A stretch of DNA of 64,000 nucleotides from positions 744,001 to 808,000 of the forward strand of contig JAWPMT010000002.1 of assembly GCA_033344775.1 (NCBI GenBank), read 5' to 3'. The translations under genes were made by a program, and so were the position numbers. This stretch comes from Cytophagales bacterium. GTDB taxonomy: Bacteria; Bacteroidota; Bacteroidia; Cytophagales; Cyclobacteriaceae. Of this stretch, positions 24,675-36,600 are shown one piece after another (the first letter of the stretch is position 1; each line of letters begins with the position of its first letter). The notes under the pieces are model-generated. The model was given only the letters and a program-made list of their open reading frames with translations. It was not told where the DNA came from and did not search any database.

Positions 24675-27389
24675 GTGAAAGCAGTATTTAGTATCGACTA
24701 TAGAACTCAGTGGGGTGAGGTGGTTTATGTGTCCGGGTCATGTAAAGAGCTGGGAGATTTGGACGAAACCAAAGCTGTTCCTCTTCAGTCAGTGAATGGG
24801 GAAAATTGGGAATTGGAGTTGGAGATCAAAGCGGAAGCTTTCCAGTATCGCTACTGGGTGAGATCTGAGCAAGGTGGGTACGCTCATACGGAGTTCGGTA
24901 ATCCAAGGAATTTCGCCGCAGGAAAAGACCTGACACGTGTGTTGATCAGAGATTTCTGGCGTCCTCAAAAAAATGAGGAAAATGTGTTGTACAGTTCACC
25001 ATTTCAGAATGCTTTTTGTCACAGAACGCCAGGTAAAAAACAACCGAAGGCGGTAGAAGGTGCATTCATACGCTTCCAATTGCGTGCTCCGCGCATCCAT
25101 AAAGATTTTGTATTTGGGGTAGTGGGGTCTACCAGGGAAATGGGTGCCTGGAAAGAGCAATCTGTTCACTTGATGTCAGACGTTGATTTTCCAGTTTGGA
25201 AAGTAGATGTTCCGGTAACGAAAGGGAAATTGGATTTCGAGTACAAGTATGTTGTATACCATAAGGAAAAGAAGAAAATCCAGTGGTGGGATGCGAATGA
25301 GAATCGCCGCTTTTTATCAAGTGCATTGAAACCCGGGACAGCTACGTATATAACGGACGAATCCTTTCAATATCCTACAGGACCATGGCGCGGTGCCGGG
25401 ATTGCGATTCCGGTATTCTCACTTAGGTCTGAAAAAGGTGGAGGAATCGGCGAATTTACAGACATCAACCTGCTGACTGATTGGGCTGTAAAGACTGGCA
25501 TGAAAGTGGTTCAGATCTTACCGGTTAACGATACAACTGCCACTAAGACCTGGACGGATTCTTATCCTTATGCGGCGATCTCCGTTAATGCTTTGCATCC
25601 GATTTTTGCCAACATGGCAGCCATAGGACCGCTGAAGGATAAAAAGGTCCAGGCAGAATTTGACGCCAGAGCGAAGAAACTGAATGACCTGCCGGAGATC
25701 AATTACGATGGTGTGTTGGCCTTGAAAAGCAAATTCTTTCAATTGAGTTTTGATGAGCAGAAGGCTTCTTTTCTCAAGAGCAAGGACTTCAAGGAATTCT
25801 TCAAAGACAATCAATCCTGGTTGGAGTCATATGCCGCCTTTTGTTGCTTAAGAGACCAATATGGCACTTCCGACTTTAAAAAGTGGGAAGAATATGCCCG
25901 GGTAGATGCAGGAATGATCAAGGCTTTCTGTGATCCGAAAAGCGAAAATTACGATGAAATTGCCTTGCACTATTATTTGCAGTTTCACCTGGATAAACAG
26001 CTCAAAGAAGCTTCCGAATATGCCCGAAGTAAGGGGGTTGTATTGAAAGGCGATATTCCAATTGGGATTTACCGTGATTCTGTGGACGCCTGGGTCGAAC
26101 CAGAGTTGTTCAACATGGCTTGCCAGGCAGGTGCTCCACCAGATGATTTTTCAGTTTCAGGACAAAACTGGGGATTTCCCACTTACAATTGGGAGAAAAT
26201 GGCCGAAGATGGCTTCAAGTGGTGGCGCGAGCGACTGGTGAAAATGTCAGAATACTTTGACGTATTCCGTATCGATCATATTCTGGGCTTTTTCCGTATT
26301 TGGGAAATGGGTTGGGAGCATGCTGAAGGTATTCTGGGACGGTTCAATCCGGCTATTCCTGTTCATGTCAATGAATTTCAGGATTGGGGACTCGACTTTG
26401 ATCATCAGCGATTCTGCGAACCATACATCCGGGTGCACATGGTGTATGAGATCTTCGGAAGCCATGCCCACGATATTTTCAATCATTACCTGGACGAATA
26501 CCGACAAGGCTGCTATCGACTCAAGTCACAATTTAATTCGCAGCGAAAAGTCAAAGAGCATTTTGATTGCCTGATCCGCGAGAACCCGGATTCGACGGAC
26601 TTCCTGCAGTGGAAGCGTCAAAACCTGTATCGATTATTAGCTGAAGTGCTCTTCATTGAAGCACCATTGAGTGATGGTGTCGCCTGGAATCCTCGCATTG
26701 CTTTTCATAACACATACTCATATCAGGACCTGGATCACGATACCCAACAGAAACTCAATCGGTTGTACAATCATTTTTTCTACCATCGACACAATGAGTT
26801 TTGGAGAGAGAGTGCTATGCAAAAGCTTCCGGCCATCAAGGAAGCTACCAATATGCTTATCTGTGGCGAAGACCTGGGTATGGTTCCGGCTTCTGTTCCG
26901 GGGGTGATGGACGACCTCAGTATCCTGTCATTGGCCATACAGCGTATGCCCAACGATGATCGTGAGTTCCTGCATCCGGCTGATAATCCGTACATGAGTG
27001 TGTGTAGTACCGGAAGTCACGACATGTCGACTTTGCGCGAGTGGTGGCAGGAAGATTCGGATAAAGCTCAGCGATTTTATAACAGTATTCTCGGACATCA
27101 GGGAGGCTCACCTTTCTTTTGCGAGCCTTGGTTAGCCGAACAGGTGGTCAATCAACACATGCATTCTCCGGGGATGCTGGCCATATTCCCCATTCAAGAC
27201 TTGTTGGCAATGGATGGCAGGCTAAGACGTGAAATTCCGGAAGAAGAGCGCATCAATGTACCGGCCATTGCACAGCATTACTGGAGATATCGTCTTCATC
27301 TGAGTACCGAACAGTTGATGGAGGAAGAGGCGTTCAACTCGAGATTGCATCATATGGTAAATGATTCCGGTCGTAATGGGATAGACTAG
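24675..27389 (+). CDS. 4-alpha-glucanotransferase (GH77) with two N-terminal CBM20 domains, DPE2-like
   Basis: 904 residues: two starch-binding CBM20 modules (about 1-110 and 120-235, each with the strand pattern of CBM20 such as VYVSGSCKELGDLDE and VFGVVGSTREMGAWKE) and a GH77 catalytic domain (about 240-880). The catalytic region shows GGGIGEFTDI, FRIDHILGFFRIWEM (nucleophile Asp), CGEDLGMVP (acid Glu/Asp) and STGSHDMSTLREWW. Ordinary bacterial MalQ lacks the CBM20 pair; this layout is that of plant cytosolic DPE2 and Bacteroidota homologues, which act on maltose and glycogen-like acceptors. GTG start; 27 bases after the transporter gene. Confidence 0.94.
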   Translation: MKAVFSIDYRTQWGEVVYVSGSCKELGDLDETKAVPLQSVNGENWELELEIKAEAFQYRYWVRSEQGGYAHTEFGNPRNFAAGKDLTRVLIRDFWRPQKNEENVLYSSPFQNAFCHRTPGKKQPKAVEGAFIRFQLRAPRIHKDFVFGVVGSTREMGAWKEQSVHLMSDVDFPVWKVDVPVTKGKLDFEYKYVVYHKEKKKIQWWDANENRRFLSSALKPGTATYITDESFQYPTGPWRGAGIAIPVFSLRSEKGGGIGEFTDINLLTDWAVKTGMKVVQILPVNDTTATKTWTDSYPYAAISVNALHPIFANMAAIGPLKDKKVQAEFDARAKKLNDLPEINYDGVLALKSKFFQLSFDEQKASFLKSKDFKEFFKDNQSWLESYAAFCCLRDQYGTSDFKKWEEYARVDAGMIKAFCDPKSENYDEIALHYYLQFHLDKQLKEASEYARSKGVVLKGDIPIGIYRDSVDAWVEPELFNMACQAGAPPDDFSVSGQNWGFPTYNWEKMAEDGFKWWRERLVKMSEYFDVFRIDHILGFFRIWEMGWEHAEGILGRFNPAIPVHVNEFQDWGLDFDHQRFCEPYIRVHMVYEIFGSHAHDIFNHYLDEYRQGCYRLKSQFNSQRKVKEHFDCLIRENPDSTDFLQWKRQNLYRLLAEVLFIEAPLSDGVAWNPRIAFHNTYSYQDLDHDTQQKLNRLYNHFFYHRHNEFWRESAMQKLPAIKEATNMLICGEDLGMVPASVPGVMDDLSILSLAIQRMPNDDREFLHPADNPYMSVCSTGSHDMSTLREWWQEDSDKAQRFYNSILGHQGGSPFFCEPWLAEQVVNQHMHSPGMLAIFPIQDLLAMDGRLRREIPEEERINVPAIAQHYWRYRLHLSTEQLMEEEAFNSRLHHMVNDSGRNGID

Positions 27390-27435
27390 GACATTTTGAA
27401 GATGCTGCTTAAATTACAGTTGTAGGGTTTTAAGG

Positions 27436-27480
27436 GTAAACCAAAGACAGATGGTTTACGTCTTACTTGACAACAAGTAA
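27436..27480 (+). promoter_or_regulatory. Two short inverted repeats just before a start codon
   Basis: GTAAACC (27436-27442) pairs with GGTTTAC (27453-27459), and TTACTTG (27463-27469) pairs with CAAGTAA (27474-27480), the last base being the A of the start codon at 27480. Both stems are perfect 7-mers. If formed in the mRNA, the second would occlude the start codon, suggesting translational control or simply an operator. Confidence 0.35.
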
Positions 27481-28817
27481 TGAGAAGCGTTTTATTTAGT
27501 TTCCTTGTTTTTAGCTGCCTGAGCAGTGCGGGCCAGGTGTTACTCAAGGGTAAGATCGTCGAAACCGATGGTGAACCGATTCCATTTGTGAATATTGGCA
27601 TTGTGGACACCCATATCGGGACCATTTCCGAACTCAATGGCGAATTCGAACTGCTGGTGCCGGCGGAATACGTCGGTCAAAACTTGTTGGTCTCCTGTGT
27701 CGGTTATCATCGGCAGCGTTTCAATATCCAGGAAATCAAGGACCAGGAGTTAGAGGTGATTTTAAAGGAGAATGTTTCCCAATTACAAGAGATTGTGATC
27801 ACTGAAAAACGTGACAAGCCCAAAATCGAAAAAGTAGGAGGGGTCTATTCCACCGCTTCCCGATTCATGACCGATGTGGATTACGCAGGTTCGGCCATTG
27901 CGCAAAAAGTCAAGACGGAGTTCGATACCACTTTTATCCATTGGGTCAGCCTGGGGTATTCCAGTAGGTTAAAGGACGTGAAGATGCGGATCAAGTTCCT
28001 TGGTGTTGATGAGGAAGGAAAGCCAGGTGAGGAGATCATCCCTAAAGAGATCATCGTGGACTTATTGCCTTACGATGGATTCACCAAATTCGACCTGGAA
28101 GACGACTTTCTGTTCCTGACTGAAAAAGAGTTTTTTGTTCAGTTTGAACCTTTGATCCTGAAAGAAGATCGGCAGAATATCTATAAAGTCATGTCCTGGG
28201 CATTGAAAGAACACCCGAAAGAAGTGTTTTTTGATGACAGAGGAGAGTTGATTGTAAATAGCGATAAAATAGATCTGCACTTCACAAAATTCAAAATCTT
28301 TGGTAAGATTGGTAACACCACCTATTACAGAACCAGTTCTTTTGGTAAATGGTACCCAAGTGAAGAACTCTCGGCCAAAATTGGCATATCGGACGGTTCT
28401 TCGCCAGTGGAAGAAAGCCTGACGAAGGCAGGTGTGCTTTCCATGTTCAAATGGTCCGGGAAAAAGAAAAAGCAACAAGAACAAAAATCCTCTGTTACAG
28501 ATTATGAGGCAGACCAGACCTGGAGTTATGGATCATTGGCTGATTACCTGAAACGAATAGGGACCTTGACCGTGACTGGTGCAGGGGATTTTGTGAAGGT
28601 TTATGTGCGACAAACGGGTAGCGGTTCTATCTTGACAAGCAATGAACCCATTTTCATCGTGGATAATACCAACATGGGTAGGGGTTATTCATCTGTTGCT
28701 GCCAGTGTGGATGTCAATCTTATTAAATCTGTACGAGTACTCAACAGCCTGACACAAACCGCGCTTTATGGGGAGCAAGGAAACAACGGTGTGATCATAA
28801 TATCTACCGGAGGATAG
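27480..28817 (+). CDS. CarboxypepD_reg-like protein with a TonB-plug-like C-terminus
   Basis: 445 residues: signal peptide (1-19, ending SSAGQ), an N-terminal carboxypeptidase regulatory-like beta-sandwich (about 20-105; LKGKIVETDGEPIPFVNIGI, the start typical of SusC-like proteins), a central region of about 240 residues with no recognised domain, and a C-terminal segment (370-445). The last ends in NLIKSVRVLN, ALYGEQGNNGVIIIST, the closing motif of TonB plug domains. No beta-barrel follows, so it is not a complete TonB-dependent receptor. Possibly a soluble plug/regulatory protein interacting with an outer-membrane transporter. Not followed directly by such a transporter here. Confidence 0.72.
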   Translation: MRSVLFSFLVFSCLSSAGQVLLKGKIVETDGEPIPFVNIGIVDTHIGTISELNGEFELLVPAEYVGQNLLVSCVGYHRQRFNIQEIKDQELEVILKENVSQLQEIVITEKRDKPKIEKVGGVYSTASRFMTDVDYAGSAIAQKVKTEFDTTFIHWVSLGYSSRLKDVKMRIKFLGVDEEGKPGEEIIPKEIIVDLLPYDGFTKFDLEDDFLFLTEKEFFVQFEPLILKEDRQNIYKVMSWALKEHPKEVFFDDRGELIVNSDKIDLHFTKFKIFGKIGNTTYYRTSSFGKWYPSEELSAKIGISDGSSPVEESLTKAGVLSMFKWSGKKKKQQEQKSSVTDYEADQTWSYGSLADYLKRIGTLTVTGAGDFVKVYVRQTGSGSILTSNEPIFIVDNTNMGRGYSSVAASVDVNLIKSVRVLNSLTQTALYGEQGNNGVIIISTGG

Positions 28818-28908
28818 AATAACTAATCCTTTCTCTTATTAGTTTTAGGGACAAGCAACCATTGTTTGCTTAAAAACTGAACTCAAACCTTAACCCAAGA
28901 ATCAGCAC

Positions 28909-30456
28909 ATGTTGAACTTATCTGTTATTCTGGAAACCTCAGCCAGAAAATACCCCAATCACCCTGCTTTTACATTTGGAGAAACGACACTAACCTATGC
29001 TCAGGTGAATGGTGCTGCCAATCAGGTGGCCAATGGTCTGGTAGCTAAGGGCATCCAAAAAGGAGATAAAATTGCCTTGAACTGCCTGAATTTGCCCTAT
29101 TTCCCAATCGTCTATTTCGGGATTCTGAAAGCCGGAGCAGTATGTGTGCCTTTGAGTGTATTGCTTAAGAAAGATGAGACCACCTATCACCTTGAAAACA
29201 GTGAAGCAAAAGCCTTTTTCTGCTTCATAGGTACCGAAGAATTACCTATGGGAAAAATGGGGTATGAGGCATTCAACGAAGTAGCTAGCTGTGAACAATT
29301 CTACACCATCATGCCGGATCCTGCGGCAGCCAGCCCATTGGGAAAAGAGACGTTGGGCTCATTGATGAATGGCCAATCTCCGGCTTTTGATCCTGCAGAA
29401 ACCAGCGCAGAAGACCTGGCAGTGATCATTTATACTTCAGGGACGACCGGTCAGCCCAAAGGAGCGATGCTTACACATAGCAACCTGATGATGAATGCCA
29501 TCCTGTCTGCTGATCTGGTAGGTACTTCTGCAACAGATAGACAATTGATCGTGTTGCCATTGTTTCATATTTTCGCAATGACGGTATTGATGAATGCAGG
29601 CATCTATCGGGGAGCTCATAGTATTTTGCTGCCTCGTTTTGAAGCGGACGCAGCGATCGGGTTGATGCGCAAGCACCAGATCACCGTATTCGCTGGCGTA
29701 CCTACCATGTTCTGGGGACTTAACCAATATACGAATGAAGCGCACATTGGGGATGTCAGTGCTAACCTAAGAATTGCCGTGTCAGGTGGAGCGTCCTTAC
29801 CAGAGCAGGTTTTGGTTGATTTCGAAGCAAAATATGGAGTCACGATCCTTGAAGGATATGGCATGTCGGAAGGTTCCCCGGTGGTTTCATTCAATCACGG
29901 TAAAGAAGATCGTAAAGTTGGCTCCATTGGTACACCTGTTTGGGGAGTGCAGGTCAAACTTGTGGATGATGAAGGCAATGAAGTGCCTGCCGGAGAAAAG
30001 GGTGAGCTTTGCTACAAAGGGCACAATGTGATGAAAGGCTATTACAACAAGCCAGAAGCTACAGCGAAGACCATTAATAATGGTTGGCTGCACTCTGGGG
30101 ATGTAGCGATCAAAGATGAAGAAGGGTACTTCTTTATTGTAGATCGAACCAAAGACATGATCATCAGAGGAGGTCTCAATGTTTATCCTCGCGAAGTAGA
30201 GGAGGTCATCATCAAGCACGAAGCAGTAAGCCTGGTTGCGGTGATCGGAGTTCAGGACAATGAATACGGTGAAGAGATCCAGGCATGCGTTGTGCTTAAT
30301 GATGGGGCTACCTGTACAGAAGACGAATTGCGTGAATGGACCAAAGAACGGATTGCTGCATATAAGTATCCTCGTAAAATCGACTTTGTTGACGGCTTAC
30401 CCATGTCGGCTACAGGAAAGATCCTGAAGAAAGAAATCCGGAAGCAATATGCTTAG
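28909..30456 (+). CDS. Acyl-CoA synthetase / long-chain fatty acid CoA ligase
   Basis: 515 residues of the ANL superfamily. The adenylate-forming core motif YTSGTTGQPKGAML lies at about residue 180. LEGYGMSEGSP (A5) follows, then the hinge region VDRTKDMIIRGGLNVYPREVEEV and the C-terminal catalytic Lys in MSATGKILKKEIRK. It activates a carboxylate as acyl-AMP and transfers it to CoA. Length and motifs fit medium/long-chain ligases. Single gene with its own terminator 43 bases downstream; the acyl chain is unknown. Confidence 0.92.
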   Translation: MLNLSVILETSARKYPNHPAFTFGETTLTYAQVNGAANQVANGLVAKGIQKGDKIALNCLNLPYFPIVYFGILKAGAVCVPLSVLLKKDETTYHLENSEAKAFFCFIGTEELPMGKMGYEAFNEVASCEQFYTIMPDPAAASPLGKETLGSLMNGQSPAFDPAETSAEDLAVIIYTSGTTGQPKGAMLTHSNLMMNAILSADLVGTSATDRQLIVLPLFHIFAMTVLMNAGIYRGAHSILLPRFEADAAIGLMRKHQITVFAGVPTMFWGLNQYTNEAHIGDVSANLRIAVSGGASLPEQVLVDFEAKYGVTILEGYGMSEGSPVVSFNHGKEDRKVGSIGTPVWGVQVKLVDDEGNEVPAGEKGELCYKGHNVMKGYYNKPEATAKTINNGWLHSGDVAIKDEEGYFFIVDRTKDMIIRGGLNVYPREVEEVIIKHEAVSLVAVIGVQDNEYGEEIQACVVLNDGATCTEDELREWTKERIAAYKYPRKIDFVDGLPMSATGKILKKEIRKQYA

Positions 30457-30498
30457 TTATTGCTGAAAATAAATTAGAGTAAATAGCCATTAATGAAT

Positions 30499-30529
30499 AG
30501 GTAATTGCCCCAGGGTGATTACCTGTTTT
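30499..30529 (+). terminator. Intrinsic terminator after the acyl-CoA ligase gene
   Basis: AGGTAATTGCCC (30499-30510) pairs with GGGTGATTACCT (30513-30524), allowing two G-U pairs, and is followed by GTTTTG. It ends the ligase transcript and separates it from the large Rhs gene. Confidence 0.7.
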
Positions 30530-30692
30530 GTTAGCATAAGTCCTTACTTTTAATGTTTTTCATACCTGATTCTAGGTATATGCGTGGCGATAACTTTTGA
30601 ATTCTACTTCTATACCTTAAATTGAATTCAAGACACGCCAACTCACTTAACAATGGGGGCGAAATAATGTAAAACAATTACTATCGCTGGTT

Positions 30693-33600
30693 TTGAAACA
30701 CACTGACAAAAATCCCAAGTTACTAAGGAAGCTACTGGTATTCGTAACCTCCTTATTCTTCGGGACACTGCTCATCTTTAGTGAGAGTGCTCTGGGAATA
30801 GAATTGACTAAAAGTGCTTTGCCCTTTGGAGGAGCCAGCCTTTCATATTTTGTTGAACAAGACTCGACTGTTGATAGTGATTCAGTGTTGTTTTTAGCGG
30901 CAACAGATTCAGGTGGAGTCTGGATTCATTATGACAGTCTGGACCGGGAAGGTCGATTGCACTATTACCTCATCGATTCGATATACACCATTCTGGATGG
31001 AATGTTGGATTCGATTGACCGCATTCCTTCATCCGATGAATACATGGAACTCGCGTTGGATAGTTCTGACCTTTCCAGTGGGAAGTTGGTGTACTATGGC
31101 GAGAGTCCACTGCAATACGTAGATACTTTTGGTATTATTTTCAATGAAAATATTCCCACTAGAGCAAGGTTGACTTTCAGAACGATCGCTGGAGATTCTG
31201 TTGCACTTGTAGATAGTGTAGAAGAGTTGACCTATCAGCCTGCGTTGCAAGTCCGGGGTAATTTCAGAGTGAACGTGGCCATTGAAGCACAAGTACCAGC
31301 GAATACTGCCGTAGATACGGCTGGTGTTTGGCTGCCTGCCTTCAGATTAGCCAGGGGTCTGACAAGTCTTCCTGACTCCCTGGTCGATTCCTTGTTTACC
31401 CGGCCACATGCTGGTTTCAACCCTAATTTCTTCTACGATACAACCTTACCTGACGAAATAGGCATAAAGGTGACCCCAATTAGTCCCACGTCAATGGAGA
31501 TTTGTTGGGATCCCCCTTCAAAGAATACCGATTCTGTAGTATTGGAGTACAGGGTAGCCGATTCAGTGGATTTTGTGCCATTGAGATCCTTTTTGAATGA
31601 TACGGCATTTACGTGTTTTTTGCATGAAGAACTGGATTCCAATGGAGTTTACGCTTATCGGGTAAGAGCCATCAACGGAAATGGAGAATCGCCGGATTCT
31701 CCCACGGTTTTGGAAAGTACCGCGGGCCATACCTTCACAGAAGTGGCAGGAACAACTTCGGGATATACACCAGTCAATGCTCAGGTGAATGAGTCCGGAG
31801 GAGTAAATGCCAGTATCCCTATTACAATTGCCACAGGGACTTCTGGTATGCAACCTCAATTGTCTATTTCCATAAGTCACAACAGTGGAGAGCCATTTAT
31901 CGGCGGCTTATCTGTGATCAGCCGAACGGCTCCAACTTATGCCCAGGATGGTATTCAGCGGGGTATCTTATTTGATCAGAGCGATCGGTTTTCCCTTGAT
32001 GGCGAGCGATTAATTGCTGTGCAGGGAAACTATGGTGAGTCAGGGGCCCGGTATAGGACCGAACAGGAAACTTTTCAGGATGTGGTTTCTGAAGGTAGCA
32101 GAGTAACAGGACCGTCAACCTTTACCATACGAACCAAGGATGGATTGACAAAATACTACGGTTATACGGAGGATTCGAAAATTGAATTGGGAGGAGATGA
32201 GGATAAAGTCATGTTTTGGCTCTTGAATCGAGTAGAGGATGTGTTCGGAAACTACTTTACCATTTCTTATGATGAAGATACGGAAAATGGCTATTTCTAT
32301 CCTGTCACCATTGATTATACGGGAAATGATGATGCGAATTTGACGCCCTCCAGTCAGGTGAAATTTGAGTATGAGGATCGCCCTGATGCATTTACAAAAT
32401 TTATACTTGGCGATTCCAGTAAACGGACGCAGCGACTCAAAACAATCACTGCAACTCATAAAAGTCAACAAGTCAGAAAATATGAGTTGAGTTATACTGA
32501 AATCGGATTCAATAAAATTTCCAATCTCGGATCGATAACGGAATATGGGTCTGATGGAACCAACTTTGCTTCAACAGTATTTCGTTGGCAAGAAGAAGAT
32601 CGAGAAACGGAAAATGAGTTTTCTGAGCCGGAGCAATTCTTGGCGTCATTTGATAATGGACTGAAGCCTTATTCTACTAATGGTTTAAGGGAACGCTTTT
32701 TGGATATGAATAATGATGGTTTTAGTGACTATTTATTCATTCCAGAAGGTCGAGAGTCGTGGTATGTTGCAATATCCAATGGTTCAGGGCTAGAGAATCC
32801 CATAGAGTGGCTGGGCACTGGAAGTTATGGAAAGGCCTATTCCACAGATGCAGAACACGAACATTTTGCAGACTTCAACGGAGACAATTACACAGATTAT
32901 GCCTGGGTTCCTGCAGGTGGGAGCAGTTTCTGGGTGGCGCTGGGAAATAAAGGTGATCAATTTAATACGCCAGAAGAATGGCTGCCAGCAGGAAGTGCAG
33001 GAAATAACAATCCCTTTTCACAAGATGGTCAACATGAATTTGTGTTGGATTACAATGGAGACGGCCGAAGTGACTACCTGTTCTATCCTAATGGAGGTAC
33101 GGATTGGTATTTAGCGTTGAGCGAAGGTGATGGGTTTGAAAATGGAGATTCCGAAATTCTGATTGATAACAGTGATGCTTCAGGAAATAGCTTGATATCC
33201 AATAAGGGGCAGCACGAGACTTTCATAGATATCGACAATGACGGTTACCTTGACTTTGTCTACCGACCAAATGGCTCCAATGATATATGGTTGATTCAAG
33301 CATCTGCTGATGATCAGGATCCTTTTCGGGATGCCGTTAAATGGTTGAGTCAGGGAGATGCAGAAGGATCCGATGTGTTCTCTTCTGAAGGTCGGTACGA
33401 GAGCTACGCAGATGTCAATGGGGATGGTCTTCAGGATAGGATATGGAAGCCCTCGAATAAGGATAAACTATTTGTTGCGCTAGGGAACGGTCTTCGCTCA
33501 GAAGCGCCTACACCATGGTTAGACAAAGCCGATATCGGACTGAATGTCTTTTCTAACAATGGGACATACCAGTCATTCATTGACTTGAACAGGGATGGTC

Positions 33601-36600
33601 TGTCTGACCTCATGTATGTCCCAAGCGGGAATAATGAAATTTATGTGGCTTATTCCACCGGCTCATCATTTGCTCAGCCTCAGGTATTGCAGGCCAGTAA
33701 TGTGAATGGGATTAATACCACATCATCCAACTTTCTTCATGACCGATTTGGCGATATCAATGGAGATGGAGTACTCGATAAGTTTTGGCTTCCATCTGGC
33801 CGAAGTGAGATGTACGTTTCATTTCTTTCAGCCCCGAATCCATTGTTAACATCAGTGGTCAACGGGCATGGTTTGGAACTGTCGTATGAATATAAGCCGT
33901 TGACAGATAGTACTGTTTACGAACGTGGAAATGAGGCCGAATATCCTAATGCTGACTTTCAGGCGCCAATTTATGTCGTTTCCTCACAAACCACAGATGA
34001 TGGGATTGGAGGTAAATACCCCATAAGCTACAAGTATTTTGATGCACAGATTGAGCTTGAGGGCAGGGGATTTAGAGGGTTTGGGAAAACTGAAAATATT
34101 GACGCTGTGACAGACCGAAGAACAGTAGTGAAATTCAATCGGGATTTCAGGTTTGTAGGTACAAAAGTCGAGCGCGTAGAAGAATATGCTGCTGGAGTAT
34201 TGATTTCAGAAACGGACAATGAGCTGGTGCTGGCTAGCAATAGTTTCACAGATGTTCACAGGTCCTTTGTAGAAAGGTCTACTCAAAAGGCATATGAATT
34301 GGATGGCTCATTCGTAAATAGTGTATCTACTTATTACCAGTATGATCGCTTTGGTAACCCAACCTATTTGGAGGTTAATTATGGCGAAGGTTATAAAGAT
34401 GTTACTGAAAATGAATACAGCGATAATGAAGCACTTTGGCATCTCGGTAGGTTGACCGAAGCAACAATCACCAGGACCATCCCAGGAAGTACCGGTTCCC
34501 GAACATCTAAGTTTGAATATGATACGAAGACAGGAGTACTGATAAAGGAAATCCTCCTACCTGATGATGATTTGTCGATCGAAAAAGAATATACCCGTGA
34601 TGATTTTGGAAATATTATACAGAGCATTTCCAGGGGATCTGAGGAGGAAAGAAAGCGAACGACTACTTACGACGAAGAAGGTCGTTTCGTCACGGAAAGC
34701 TCCAATGCACTTGGACACTCTGAAACCATCGTTAGAGAGCCGTTTTTTGGTCAGATAAGTACATTAAAAGATCCTAATGATCTGACGACTTTCTTTGAAT
34801 ATGATGGATTCGGAAGGAAAGTTAGGGAAATATTACCTGATGGTAACATTGTAAGGCACATTTATAGGAAAGCCGATGGAGCTGGCGTATCTAATGCCGT
34901 CCACTTGTTATGGACGGAAGTGTCCGGAAGTCCTCCTACCATTACTTATTTTGACTTGTTGGACCGAGAGATCCGCACGGAAAATACACGCTTCAATGGA
35001 GAGAAAGTATTCATGGACAAGGTATACAACCATGAAGGAGACCTGGAGATGGAGAGCGACCCTTACAGTAGAGAGCCAAAATGGACAACTTTTGAATATG
35101 ATGTAATCAATCGACCGATAAAAGTGAATGCTCCCGGAGGGCGAGAGTCTTCCATTAGATATATGGGCCTGACGGTAGAAAATGTCAACCCCGAGGGCCA
35201 GTCAGTTGTAGAGGAGGAAGATGTTGTAGGAAGACTTTCCAAGGTGACCGATCATGATGGGTCGGAATTAACCTATCAATATGATGCATTTGGAAATATC
35301 ATTGCAACAATTGATCCGCTTGGAAACCAGGTCAAGGCCGAATATGATTTGCGCGGTAACAGGACTAAATTAACCGACCTTGATGTTGGTGTATTTCAAT
35401 ATAAGTATAACGCTTTTAGCGAACTAACCGAACAGACTTATCCCGAAGGCAATACGGTTAATTTGACCTATGATCAAATGAGCCGGCTCACGAGCCGCCA
35501 GGAGCTGGAGGGTACGACAACCTGGAGTTATGATGTAGGTTTCATTGGAAGGTTATCCAAAGTGGAAGCCGATGGTTACATCAAGACGTTTGAGTTCGAC
35601 AATTATGGAAGAGCTTCCCAGGAAACACTCACGCTGGATGGAGAAGATTTTGTAACCTCTAATATTTATGATGCGCAAGGTCGAGTACAGGAAGTGGGTT
35701 ACCCTTCCGGTTTGAAAGTATTTAACCTGTACAATGAATTTGGATACTTACAGGAGGTCAGAAGTAATGAAGAAGTCTTTTGGCGAGCATCTACTTATAA
35801 TGAACGTGGACAGAACACGGAGCAGATTTATGGTAATGGGTTGACCATTACCAGGCGGTTCAATGAAGAGACTGGTTTCATAGAGGAGATCGAAAGTTCC
35901 AATATTCAGGGAAGTCGACAACACCTGAAAATGACTTATGACCTTTTAGGTAACATCACCTCAAGGTCTGATGAAATTGTTGGTTTGACCGAGGACTTTG
36001 AGTACGATGATATCAATCGACTGATTTCGTCTGAAGTAGGTGAGAACCAGGTAACAATTGCTTATGATGCCATTGGTAATATTGTCAGCAAAAGTGATGT
36101 TGGAGATTATACCTACGGAGAAAATGGAGCTGGGCCACATGCCGTTTCTTCAGTCTCTACTCCGGATTGTCCTTCTTTTTTGGTAGAAGAAATTGATTAT
36201 TATTCATTCCAAAAAGTAAGAGAATTACGAAAGGACTCAATTCAATTACTTTATGAATATGGCCCCGATCGTCTGCGTTATCGATCTACCATTACAATTA
36301 ATGATACAACAAGTCAGATCAAGGTCTATATCGGTCGCCTATATGAGCGCATAGAGGAAGGCGGAGATGTCAAAGAACAAAACTATATACAGACTCCTGA
36401 GGGGGTTGTAGCCATTCAATCCCTTACAAATGGTCAGGATAAGGATATTCAATACCTGCACAAAGATCATTTGGGTTCACTACAAACAGTAACCGACCTT
36501 AATGGGAGGGTACTTGAAGTGCTTTCTTTTGATCCATGGGGAAAACCAAGAGATCCAGAAACCTGGGAACCTCTTGATACGAACCCCAAAACCATATTTG

